From CALDSL01 sp039810245 (GTDB lineage: Bacteria > Chloroflexota > Anaerolineae > Anaerolineales > Anaerolineaceae): a DNA stretch of 64,000 nt. A model generated the notes under the pieces. The model worked only from the letters and a program-made list of their open reading frames with translations, was not told the origin of the DNA and ran no database searches. The DNA lies in contig JBDHWQ010000007.1 of the NCBI GenBank assembly GCA_039810245.1, positions 62,001-126,000 of the forward strand, written 5' to 3'. Shown in pieces: positions 17,437 through 26,136 of this stretch (position 1 is the stretch's first letter; each line of letters opens with the position of its first letter). A program made the translations under genes and the position numbers.

Positions 17437-18925
17437 CTGTGTTTGTCTCCTTTAGAATGGTTTCAAATTGAGAAAGCGTAATAGGTTCAAATCCTCTGGG
17501 GACAGAGTAAACATCCTTTATTATCTTTAAGTCAATCAAGTTTTTCAAATTAATTCGCTTTGGGAAAGAGTAAGTGTATAAGAAATTCACAATGAAAGGT
17601 CGACTGTTCGTTTTGTAATTCCAATGAGCGCGAAGCTCGGAATCTGTAAACACACTCCTTTTACGGCATAATTCAATAAAACCTTTTTCATCCTTTATAC
17701 CCGTGACCGTATTTTCCACAACTCCGATTGTCGATATTACACCTGGGTAAACACCACCAGTTCGATAAAAAACCAAGTTGTCTCCCGGTCGAAAATCCCT
17801 AACCCAAGATCGTGAAATAAAAACTTTCCGAATCGCATTTCTAAAGGGTTCGTTTTCAACATAATTTGCTGGTGATTCTGTTCTTAGGATTGAGTCTGGG
17901 AATAGATTCGTATGATATTCAGGGTATATAGAACCGATAAAAGTTCGACCTTTACGATTAAAGAATGGATAAGTAAGTCGAGGGTTATCAGCATCAAACT
18001 TTTTATGCATATCTCGTACATATACAAGCTCGTTTCCGTCAGGATGACCTTTCTCACCATAGCGGACAAATCCAAATTCCTCCAATAAATTAATCAACCT
18101 GATTTGATCTATCCTTTTTGGGAAGATGGTTACATATATTTCCTCGACTTTATAACGGATCGCATTATCAAAAACAATTTTTAAGAATCTTTCCCCCAAT
18201 TTAAAGCCGTTGAGAATAACCTTAAAGGTCCCAATTTTCATTCTCCGTTTACGACCAAAAACTGGGGTAATGTCGGGATAGGCTTCGCTCTCATTCTCGA
18301 TTTTCAGGTATAAAAAAGCGGTAATAGAATTTTCCGAACGGCAGACATATGCAATTTCGTCACTCTTCTTAACGAACCACTTGTCAAAACCTTCGTAATC
18401 CTCGCGGAACGAATCAAAAAAGGGATCGCCTAAAGGAACCTGAGCAAACAGTTCTTTCCTTACTGCCAAAACTTTGTAATCAGCCAAACCTGGATTTTCA
18501 GCGGTTACTTTTTCTAGGAAGGCGTCAATGGAAAAAGCACGTCCTCCAATTCCAAGCAATTCTGCTTTTCGTAAGATTTTCTTATCTTCCGTAATAAGGA
18601 AATCAACTCGTCCGGCATAAAGTTCATTCACTAACAACGTATCAATACGATCATTTTCATTTTGATCAATCGGGTCACAAACTTTTTGGACTACAGTGCT
18701 CATAGAAGTAGGAATAGACAATAAATTATAGGAATCCAATTTAATGTTGAACGCATCGAGCGTATTTCCCGGTTTCAGTTTCTTTATCTCGTTAACAGAG
18801 GCTTGGTGAACGCATTTTTCATGGTGTAAATTGTCTAGCCAACGGAAAAGCACCCCAATATCCCGATGTTTAACCACTGGGCTTTCACGGTGAATAATAA
18901 TATTTGTATCTAACAGGATCCTCAT
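17414..18925 (-). CDS. PIN nuclease - GNAT acetyltransferase - PUA-like fusion protein
   Basis: This 503-residue protein has three parts. Residues 1-140 form a PIN domain with acidic residues D6 (LLDTNIIIH), E46, D92/D95 and D114 (FLITED), as in active ribonucleases. Residues about 165-300 look like a GNAT domain, with KLGERFLKIVFDNAI and a typical C-terminal INLLEEFGFVRYGE. Residues about 305-503 look like a PUA/EVE/ASCH-type domain (DNLVFYRTGGVYPGVI). The gene follows hsdS by 34 bp and overlaps the ASCH gene. One 60-base stretch at 17881 is 35% GC, against 77% at 16081. I infer a toxin or effector linked to the R-M system; no experimental function is known to me. Confidence 0.75.
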   Translation of the reverse strand: MRILLDTNIIIHRESPVVKHRDIGVLFRWLDNLHHEKCVHQASVNEIKKLKPGNTLDAFNIKLDSYNLLSIPTSMSTVVQKVCDPIDQNENDRIDTLLVNELYAGRVDFLITEDKKILRKAELLGIGGRAFSIDAFLEKVTAENPGLADYKVLAVRKELFAQVPLGDPFFDSFREDYEGFDKWFVKKSDEIAYVCRSENSITAFLYLKIENESEAYPDITPVFGRKRRMKIGTFKVILNGFKLGERFLKIVFDNAIRYKVEEIYVTIFPKRIDQIRLINLLEEFGFVRYGEKGHPDGNELVYVRDMHKKFDADNPRLTYPFFNRKGRTFIGSIYPEYHTNLFPDSILRTESPANYVENEPFRNAIRKVFISRSWVRDFRPGDNLVFYRTGGVYPGVISTIGVVENTVTGIKDEKGFIELCRKRSVFTDSELRAHWNYKTNSRPFIVNFLYTYSFPKRINLKNLIDLKIIKDVYSVPRGFEPITLSQFETILKETNTDESFVVN

Positions 18926-18959
18926 TCCTACCTCCGCGCACTGCTGAGCAACTTGCTTG

Positions 18960-20189
18960 TTATGACGGCCCCAAAAATATTCTACCCAATACGGATGGAA
19001 GTACAGCTTCTATCTCTACGAGGGATCTCCTTTGTAACTGTAATAAGCTTTTCACTTTCCCTTGCAAGTTCTCTATTGCTGAAACAATTCTTTTCTGTTC
19101 TTCCAAAGGATAAGAAGGCACTTTTATAGATAACACTTTTGCTTTTGAAATGTTTTTCATCGTCGGAGAAGTCCCCGTTGCCATAATTTCAATTTGTGAC
19201 CTGACAGCAGGCGACTTGAGCATGTGGTCTAGGAAACTTAGATCGAGTTCCCTTCCCTCCCGGAAGTGAAATCGAAAAACCTTATCACTCAACAACAAGC
19301 GTGGACGCACAGTCTTGACAAAAGTGCATGCTCCTACCAATTCCTTTGTATTCGCACGAATCATTAGGAAGTCACCCGACTTAACTTCATATTGCATCTG
19401 TGGTTCCATGTAATCGGGCAAAGCCTTATTTTCTGTCTCATCAAAAACGCCAAATGATACTGCACCAACCTTTAAAACCCCCCATTCATCTTCATTGGCT
19501 GAGCGCGCCTCACATTGAGGACTCTTTCCATTTTCTAGTTCAGAAACATAATAATTTAGATCTATCCAGCTTTCTTGGGGTTTTGTGCCAAAAATTTCTC
19601 CATAAATACCTTCAATGATTGCTCTAGCTTCAAAAAGAGCATCTTCCTGTTTGTTTTTTGCCTCGTTTAACAGGGCAGCCAAACAATTAATTTTTTCCAC
19701 AATCCGCCGCTGATCTTCCAACGAGGGCAGTGGAATTTCAAGTTTAAGAAAATCGCGTTCGTGCAGGCGAAAACGGCTTGCGGCTGACACGCCCCGCGAC
19801 TGATCTGCCGATTGCTGGCGGATTTGGTCTGTCAGGAAGAAATATTCCAGGTATTGCGGAAGAACGATGGACGAATTGATTTGGAAGATGGGAAATTCAT
19901 CTGACACGCAACAACCATCTAAATCTTTATGAACAACTGCGAATGAGCCTTTCCATGCAAACAGCTTGTTATAAATAACATCTCCTTCTTCAATTAAATG
20001 CTTTCCTTTGATCTTAATTTCTTTCCCCAATTTCGTCTCACGAATGAACGCGCCATTTCCATACCAGCGTACACCACATAAATGATATTCTTCATCGTCA
20101 ACTACTGAAAAGCTGCGGTCTATGGGGGTTAAAAAGCTACCGAAATGACTATAGTTCCAGCCCACCGGCAGAGGGAGTTTTTCACTCAT
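18960..20189 (-). CDS. hsdS: Type I restriction-modification specificity subunit
   Basis: This 409-residue protein has two target recognition domains, each followed by a conserved helical spacer: IPLPSLEDQRRIVEKINCLAA (central) and YPLEEQKRIVSAIENLQGKV (C-terminal). This duplicated layout reads a bipartite DNA site and bridges two HsdM subunits. The start overlaps the end of hsdM by 8 bp. The gene is AT-rich compared with hsdM and hsdR, as is common for exchanged specificity genes. The recognition sequence cannot be predicted. Confidence 0.93.
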   Translation of the reverse strand: MSEKLPLPVGWNYSHFGSFLTPIDRSFSVVDDEEYHLCGVRWYGNGAFIRETKLGKEIKIKGKHLIEEGDVIYNKLFAWKGSFAVVHKDLDGCCVSDEFPIFQINSSIVLPQYLEYFFLTDQIRQQSADQSRGVSAASRFRLHERDFLKLEIPLPSLEDQRRIVEKINCLAALLNEAKNKQEDALFEARAIIEGIYGEIFGTKPQESWIDLNYYVSELENGKSPQCEARSANEDEWGVLKVGAVSFGVFDETENKALPDYMEPQMQYEVKSGDFLMIRANTKELVGACTFVKTVRPRLLLSDKVFRFHFREGRELDLSFLDHMLKSPAVRSQIEIMATGTSPTMKNISKAKVLSIKVPSYPLEEQKRIVSAIENLQGKVKSLLQLQRRSLVEIEAVLPSVLGRIFLGPS

Positions 20190-21963
20190 TGGTATTCGTC
20201 TCTCCCGCCAGCAATTCCTGGATCTCCGCGATCAACTCGCTGATGCGCGCCTGCTTGTCGGCGATATCCGCGATCAGCTCCTCCGGCGGGCGGTGGGCAA
20301 AGCCGTTTTTGCGCTTGGGGTTGTTCGCGCTCAGGTCGTAGTTCTTCTGCACAATCTCCTCCACCGGAACGATCCAGCAGCGCTCGTTCTGCGGCGGCTC
20401 CGGGTCGCGGGTTTCGGGCGGCTGCCTTAGCCATGCATCGTAAGCCTGCCACATCGCCAGGCAGTCGGGCAGGTCGTTCTGCGCCACCGGCTTTTGCGTC
20501 TTGGTCAGGCTGAAGCCCACCGCGCTAACCTCGTAATACCACACCTGGCGCGTCGGCCCCAGGTGGTCGAAGAACAGCAGGTCGGTTTTTGGCCCGGTGC
20601 CGCTGGAGACCACGTTGGCGAACACCCCCGCCGGCAGCGAAACAATGGCGTACAGGTTGAATTCTTCCAGCAGCTCTTTCTTGGTGTCCAGGTAGGCGCG
20701 CTCGGAGGATTTGAACAGCACGCCTTCATCGATCACCATGCCCACCCGGCCGTCGCGGCGCAGGCGATGCATGATATGCTGCATGAACAGGATCGAGGTG
20801 GCCGAAGAGGGATAGGGGAAGTTGGCTTTGACCGACTCGATGTTTTCCGTCCCGCCAAAGGGCGGGTTGGTCAGGATGACGTGGTAGCGTTCCTTCTCGC
20901 TATATTTGCGGATGTCGTCGCTGAGGGTGTTCTTGCGCACGATGTGCGGCACGGGGATTTCGTGCAGTACGGTGTTCATCACCCCCAGCAGGTACGGCAG
21001 CGGTTTCTTCTCCTGGCCGTAGAAGGTGGCGTCGCGCAGCTTGCGGAACTGCGCGGTCAATTCCACCTGGCTGGCCAGCATGTGGGCGTAGGCTTCCACC
21101 AGGAAGCCGGCCGAGCCGCAGGCCGGGTCATAGACGGTTTCGCCCAGTTTCGGGTTCACCATCTCGACCATAAACTGGATGATCGGGCGCGGCGTGTAGA
21201 ACTCACCCGACATGCCGCCCTCGCGTCCCATGCGCACCAACAGGCTTTCGTAGAGGTGCGAGAGGGTATGCACGTTCTCCGGCGCGTGGAAATCGATGGT
21301 GTCCACCACGGCGATGGCGTCACGCAGGATGTAGCCGCTTTTGAGCATCTTCGACGGCGCTTCCTCGAAGATCTGGCGGATCACGCCGTGTTCCTCGCCG
21401 CCGGAAAGCTCGCGCAGGCGCGGGAACAGGGTTTCCGAGAGAAAGCGGATCAGCGCCTTGCCGGTCAGCCCGCCCAGGATCGCTTCGGCCATGCCGCGGT
21501 CGTCCTCTTCGGTCGAATCGAGCAAAGGCTGCACGGCCTGGCGCTGCAAGGTGCGCTCGGCTTCCACGCGCTGCGCGGCGATTTGCAGGCGCTGTTCGGC
21601 GGCTTCCACCGCCCGGCGGGCAGCCGCCAGCGCGTCTTCGTCTTTCGGCAGCGTGCTTTCCTGCTTGACCAGTTCCTTCTGCGCGGCGCGCAGCGCGGCC
21701 TGCGCGTCCAGGTGCGCCTGGCGGGCCTGCTCGATGCGCCCGCCGGTCCACACCGACCAGCGATAGTAACCATCGATCACCCGCTGGTAGGGTTGGCCAG
21801 CGTATTCGGCCTCGTCGGCGCGGGTGTCTTCCTGATCCTCGTGCGATTTGAGAAAAAGCAGCCAGGAGATCTGCTCGACGTAATCGAGCAGGCTTTGGGT
21901 ATTATCGTCGCGGCGCAGGATATCGCAGGCGCGCCAGAATTTGGCGTCTAACTCGTTGGGCAT
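20182..21963 (-). CDS. hsdM: Type I restriction-modification DNA methyltransferase subunit
   Basis: This 593-residue N6-adenine methyltransferase has the SAM-binding motif DPACGSAGF (residues 279-287) and the catalytic NPPFGG (366-371). The N-terminal HsdM_N helices include LLDYVEQISWLLFLK. Residues about 76-150 form an Ala/Glu/Gln-rich coiled-coil-like insertion within the N-terminal domain, which makes the protein longer than many HsdM subunits. It modifies the host target adenine and, with HsdS and HsdR, forms the restriction complex. It lies 15 bp after hsdR. Confidence 0.95.
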   Translation of the reverse strand: MPNELDAKFWRACDILRRDDNTQSLLDYVEQISWLLFLKSHEDQEDTRADEAEYAGQPYQRVIDGYYRWSVWTGGRIEQARQAHLDAQAALRAAQKELVKQESTLPKDEDALAAARRAVEAAEQRLQIAAQRVEAERTLQRQAVQPLLDSTEEDDRGMAEAILGGLTGKALIRFLSETLFPRLRELSGGEEHGVIRQIFEEAPSKMLKSGYILRDAIAVVDTIDFHAPENVHTLSHLYESLLVRMGREGGMSGEFYTPRPIIQFMVEMVNPKLGETVYDPACGSAGFLVEAYAHMLASQVELTAQFRKLRDATFYGQEKKPLPYLLGVMNTVLHEIPVPHIVRKNTLSDDIRKYSEKERYHVILTNPPFGGTENIESVKANFPYPSSATSILFMQHIMHRLRRDGRVGMVIDEGVLFKSSERAYLDTKKELLEEFNLYAIVSLPAGVFANVVSSGTGPKTDLLFFDHLGPTRQVWYYEVSAVGFSLTKTQKPVAQNDLPDCLAMWQAYDAWLRQPPETRDPEPPQNERCWIVPVEEIVQKNYDLSANNPKRKNGFAHRPPEELIADIADKQARISELIAEIQELLAGETNTNE

Positions 21964-21978
21964 GAAAGCTCCAGGAAA

Positions 21979-24498
21979 CTAGGGATAAAGGTATTGAATC
22001 ATGGCGTCGCGCGCCTGCAGGAACTGGCGCATCCCGCCGAATAAGGGCGCTACCTGGCCCACTTCGCGGCGTATGGGCGGCAGCTTGAAGACTTCGGGGT
22101 CGAGAATCTCGTCCAGCCCGCCCTGCACGTAGCGTTCCACCAGCGCCTGCAGGATCTCGCGGGCGTGTTCCGGGTACATGGCGAAGAACTGCTGGTTCAG
22201 GTTGAACAGCGCCACGGCGCGTTCTTCGCGGCTGTGCATGGTTTCATCAAAGGCGATATGCGCCAGCAGGTCGAAGCTATCTACATCGGAGCGTTTGAGG
22301 ATTTCCGCCAGAACTTCTACCGCCACCTGGCGCTCTTCCAACCGCTGCAATAATTCGCGCCGGCGTTCTGGGTCGGTCCAGCGCGAGCGCAGCTCCATCA
22401 GTGAAGAACACACCTGGATAATCTCCCGGCGCACCTTCTTTAGGTAGTCCTGGGGCGAGACCAGGTTGCCCTGCGCATCGCGCTCCTCGTATTTTTCATC
22501 CACGATGCGCACTTTCAACCCGCTTACGTGGATCATTTTGTCTTTCGGCGGTTGGGTCGGTTTGAGAGGCACGGTCAGAATCCGCGGCGCGCCCTGCACG
22601 ATGGATAGCGTGGCGGAAGATTTCCTGTGCCCGTAGGCCGAGGTGGTAACGATCACTTCCCCAGCAGGCAGATCGGAGAACAGGAACTGCCCATCCGAAC
22701 CGGTACGCTGCTGGACGATCTCGTTCGGGCCAAGCTGCACCGTGATGACCGCATCTGCAATTGGCTGGCCGGTTTTCTCCGAAAGCACCTTACCGCCCAG
22801 CCAGCATACGCGTGGGCCGGTGGTTTGCGCGCCCCCGGTGGCCGGTGGCGTAGGTTTATCCCATTCATCGAAGAGATCGGTCGCGCCGGTATAGTCGATG
22901 ATGCGGAACCAATACTTGTCGGTATCCTCGCACAGCCGGCTGCCGCGCCCAATGATCTGTTTGAAGACTGTGGGTGAGTTGATCGTTTTGAAAAAGACGA
23001 TATTGCGCACGCTGGGAGCGTCTACTCCGGTGCTAAGCAAATCCACGGTGGTGGCAATCACCGGCGTTGGTTTTTCAACTGCCTGGAATTTCTCCAGCAG
23101 TGCCTGGGCATCCGATTCTTCCGAGACAATCCGCACAGCGTAATTGGGGACGTTCAGGTCATTGCTCAGGCGGTTGAGGTGGTCGCGTACTTCCATGGCA
23201 TGGTCCTGGTTGACGCAGAAGATGATCGTCTTTTCCATGCGACCATAGATGCGCAGCAAGCTGGAAAGATGCTCGCAGTGGACTTTGACCCGGTCGGGCA
23301 GGGTAATCTGGCGCTCGAAATCCGAAGTGGCGTAATGATCTTTCGGCTTCGCATCTTGTGGAATTTTAACACGCGCGCCTTCGTTGAGAATATGATCCCA
23401 ATCCAACCCATCGATATCCAGGTCAGTTTTGGCCTTGTGGATTTTGTAGTTGGCCAAGAAACCGTCATCAATCCCCTGTCCCAACGAGTAGGTGAAGATC
23501 GGCTCGCCGAAATACTGGAAGGTATCGACGTTGTCACTGCGCTTAGGCGTGGCGGTCATGCCAAGCTGGATGGCGCCTGGGAAGTGGCGCAGGATCTCAT
23601 TCCAAGTGCCGAACCCGCTGCGATGGCATTCATCGATGATGATGAGGTCGAAGTAATCTTCGGGTAGCTGCTCAAATAAGCGCAGGCCATCCGGGCCGGC
23701 GGCGTACATGCCCTGGTAAATGCCAAAGTAAATTTGGCGGCCTAGGGGGATATCGCCGCTAATCTCGGCGCGCGGGTCGCCAGCACCATCCTTGAATGGC
23801 TCGAAAGCGTTGAACGCCTGGCCGCGCAGCACCACCCGGTCGGCCAAAAATAGTACGCGCTTGTTGGCAAAGTAACCCGACTTGATCAGTTTCCAGGCAA
23901 TCTGAAAGGAGATAAAAGTCTTCCCCGTGCCTGTCGCCAGGTTAAGCAGAATGCGCTGTCCGCCTTTGAGAATGGCTTCGATGGTGCGATTGACCGCCAC
24001 TTCCTGATAATAGCGCATCGTTTTCTTGCCGGTCGGGTCGCGCCAGTAGGGATACAGAAGTGGGTTAAGCGGGCGATTCGCGTCCAGCACGCGGTACGCG
24101 CACAGCCGCTGCCAGAGTTCATCCGGCGTTGGAAACTCGCTGATCCCAAGCGACCGCTGCGTATTGCTGGTGAAATCCCATTCCTCGAAGCCATGCCCAT
24201 TGGAAGCATAGGCAAACAGCAAGCCCAGCTTTTCAGCGTAGCCCATCGCCTGCTGCAAACCAGCACCTGGGGCATGGTCTTCATCCTTAGCTTCCACCAC
24301 GGCGATAGGCAGAGATTCGCCGTAACGCAGAAGGTAATCTGCTTTTTGTGGCTGCACGCGCTGGTGGCCATCCCCTTGCAGTACTACCTGACCCGGGTTG
24401 ATGGGATATTCCATCGTAATCCGCGCGCCGGTCCATCCATTGGCCTGTAAAGCCGGGGTGATACAGTGGAGTTTGGTGTCTTCTTCGTTGTATGCCAT
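21979..24498 (-). CDS. hsdR: Type I restriction endonuclease subunit R, EcoEI-like, with inserted Ig-like domain
   Basis: This 839-residue subunit has an N-terminal PD-(D/E)xK nuclease (D54, E69, K71 in AVVEAK). A superfamily 2 translocase follows, with Walker A LATGTGKT (187-194), DECH (289-292), TATP, and motif VI around QIIGRGSRLCE. Between the helicase and the EcoEI-type C-terminal helical domain, residues about 567-648 resemble a CarboxypepD_reg/transthyretin-like fold: GGKVLSEKTGQPIADAVI and GSDGQFLFSDLPAGEVIV. It cuts unmodified DNA after ATP-driven translocation. It is the first gene of the five-gene operon. Confidence 0.93.
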   Translation of the reverse strand: MAYNEEDTKLHCITPALQANGWTGARITMEYPINPGQVVLQGDGHQRVQPQKADYLLRYGESLPIAVVEAKDEDHAPGAGLQQAMGYAEKLGLLFAYASNGHGFEEWDFTSNTQRSLGISEFPTPDELWQRLCAYRVLDANRPLNPLLYPYWRDPTGKKTMRYYQEVAVNRTIEAILKGGQRILLNLATGTGKTFISFQIAWKLIKSGYFANKRVLFLADRVVLRGQAFNAFEPFKDGAGDPRAEISGDIPLGRQIYFGIYQGMYAAGPDGLRLFEQLPEDYFDLIIIDECHRSGFGTWNEILRHFPGAIQLGMTATPKRSDNVDTFQYFGEPIFTYSLGQGIDDGFLANYKIHKAKTDLDIDGLDWDHILNEGARVKIPQDAKPKDHYATSDFERQITLPDRVKVHCEHLSSLLRIYGRMEKTIIFCVNQDHAMEVRDHLNRLSNDLNVPNYAVRIVSEESDAQALLEKFQAVEKPTPVIATTVDLLSTGVDAPSVRNIVFFKTINSPTVFKQIIGRGSRLCEDTDKYWFRIIDYTGATDLFDEWDKPTPPATGGAQTTGPRVCWLGGKVLSEKTGQPIADAVITVQLGPNEIVQQRTGSDGQFLFSDLPAGEVIVTTSAYGHRKSSATLSIVQGAPRILTVPLKPTQPPKDKMIHVSGLKVRIVDEKYEERDAQGNLVSPQDYLKKVRREIIQVCSSLMELRSRWTDPERRRELLQRLEERQVAVEVLAEILKRSDVDSFDLLAHIAFDETMHSREERAVALFNLNQQFFAMYPEHAREILQALVERYVQGGLDEILDPEVFKLPPIRREVGQVAPLFGGMRQFLQARDAMIQYLYP

Positions 24499-24542
24499 GA
24501 GCGTTTTCTGGTAAGTTTCTCATAAAATATTTGAATATCTCC

Positions 24543-24548
24543 ATTATA
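24543..24548 (-). promoter_or_regulatory. Possible -10 of the hsdR operon
   Basis: TATAAT on the minus strand lies 44 nt before ATG 24498. The -35 region is weak. The 192-bp gap between hsdR and the divergent gene at 24691 holds this site and the promoter at 24656-24684; nothing else is evident. Confidence 0.45.
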
Positions 24549-24655
24549 TCCCGGCTTTCAACAGGAAGACACTATTTCTTCGAAACGTCTCCTGACGCGC
24601 CACGCTCCCTCAAAAACTGTAAAGTAATTCCAAAGTCCTTGCACTTGGGGCGCGC

Positions 24656-24684
24656 TTGCTTCTCATTTCCCGGCGTGTTACACT
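24656..24684 (+). promoter_or_regulatory. Leaderless promoter of the receiver-like gene
   Basis: TTGCTT (24656-24661) and TACACT (24679-24684) are 17 bp apart. The -10 ends 6 nt before GTG 24691, so the mRNA probably starts at the start codon. Confidence 0.65.
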
Positions 24685-24690
24685 TTGAGC

Positions 24691-26115
24691 GTGCCCGAGA
24701 CAATCCTGGTAGCCACCTCTGACGCGGCCTTTGGCGAATTGCTGCGCACGGGCCTGGAAGAGAGCGGCAAGTACGGTGTTACCCTGGTGCGCAGCGGCGG
24801 CGAAGTGCTGTCGCTGTCGTCTACCCGCGCCTTTGACCTGGCGATCCTGGATGCCGAGCTGAACGACCGGCCGTTCGTGCCGCTGGCGCAGGGGCTGATG
24901 AACGCCTGCCCGCGCATGAAGGTGATGGTGGTTCCCCCGGAAAATAACCTGCGCCACGCGCGCCTCACCGGGCTGCGCCCGCACGGCTATATCCTCAGCC
25001 CGTTCTTCCTGCCCGACCTGCTGGAAGGGGTGGAGACGATTTTGGCGACCGGCGAGAACCTGCTGGCCGAGCCGCTGCTGGTGCAGACCGCGCTGGGGGC
25101 GGATGGCCTCAACTGGGCCGAAGACCCGCTGCGCGCGGCGCAGGTGCTGGCGCGTCTGCTGGCGCAGGTGGATGCCAGCGCGGCGCTGATCGGCTTTGAG
25201 GGCAAGCTATGGGCCTTCGCCGGGCAGATCCCCGAAGCCGCGGCGCAGGAGATTGCGCGCGCCCTGGGCGAGTGGCGGCAGGACGGCGCCAGGCTCGACC
25301 TGGCGCGCTACGCGCGGCTGCATTCCACCGGCGGCGAACACCTCATTTACACCACCGCGCTGCTCGACCAGCTTGCCCTGGCGCTGGTCTACACCCGCCG
25401 CGCGCCCCTCACCCGCGCGCGCGCCCAGGCCGCCCACCTGCGCGAGCAGCTCAGCCGGTTGGCTGTGCCCGCCGCGCCGCCGCCCACCGCGGGCTTCGAT
25501 GAGCCGGAAGGCGAGGAAGATGCAGCACCCCCCTTCGACCTGGCCGCGCTGCTGGCCGGGATGCCCTCCCCTGATCCCGGCGGCGAGCCGCCGCTGGCCT
25601 GGACGCGCGAAGAAGACCTGCTTGGCGAAGATGCGATCAGCTTCCCCTGGGAGCGCCCGGCGCGCGCCGGCCAGGAAGGCCTGGACTGGCGCAAGCTGCT
25701 GGAGACGCCGGATGACACCCCCGAGCGCACCTGCAGCTACGTGCTGCTGCCCGCGCTGCCCGAGCAGCACCTTACCGGTGCGCTGGCCGAGCAGATCAGC
25801 CTGTGCGTGCGCCAGGTGTGCCAGAATTTTGGCTGGCGATTGGCGGCGCTGGCCGTGCGCCCCGGACAGGTGCAGTTCAGCGTGGTGGCCGGGCCGGATG
25901 GCGCCTGTAATAACGTGGCCAGCGTGGTACGCCAGCGGACCAGCGAGCGCATTTTCAACCGCTTCCCGCATTTGCGGGCGGGCAGCGGCGATTTTTGGGC
26001 TCCCGGCAGCCTGGAGCTGCCCGGGGCCAGTTCCGTACCGGTTGAATCCCTGCGCGCATTCATCGCACAGACACGGCAAAGCCAGGGGTATCCTGCTTCC
26101 AATTCACTGGAATAG
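24691..26115 (+). CDS. Degenerate response-regulator receiver protein with unknown C-terminus
   Basis: This 474-residue protein starts at GTG 24691. The first ~120 residues resemble a CheY-like receiver: PETILVATSDAAFGELL, FDLAILDAEL with candidate Asp at residue 54, and a KVMVV beta strand. The acidic pair normally near residues 10-12 is reduced to one Asp, so phosphorylation is uncertain. The middle and C-terminal parts (about 130-474) contain possible GAF/roadblock-like and acidic linker segments without a recognised family. It precedes polA by 21 bp on the same strand. Function is unknown. Confidence 0.65.
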   Translation: MPETILVATSDAAFGELLRTGLEESGKYGVTLVRSGGEVLSLSSTRAFDLAILDAELNDRPFVPLAQGLMNACPRMKVMVVPPENNLRHARLTGLRPHGYILSPFFLPDLLEGVETILATGENLLAEPLLVQTALGADGLNWAEDPLRAAQVLARLLAQVDASAALIGFEGKLWAFAGQIPEAAAQEIARALGEWRQDGARLDLARYARLHSTGGEHLIYTTALLDQLALALVYTRRAPLTRARAQAAHLREQLSRLAVPAAPPPTAGFDEPEGEEDAAPPFDLAALLAGMPSPDPGGEPPLAWTREEDLLGEDAISFPWERPARAGQEGLDWRKLLETPDDTPERTCSYVLLPALPEQHLTGALAEQISLCVRQVCQNFGWRLAALAVRPGQVQFSVVAGPDGACNNVASVVRQRTSERIFNRFPHLRAGSGDFWAPGSLELPGASSVPVESLRAFIAQTRQSQGYPASNSLE

Positions 26116-26136
26116 ACCCGTGGAGCGCCTGCACGT

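Noticed and set aside
20494..21951. Long plus-strand frame opposite hsdM
   Set aside because: It is antisense to a protein with intact methyltransferase motifs and has His/Gln/Arg-rich shadow composition.
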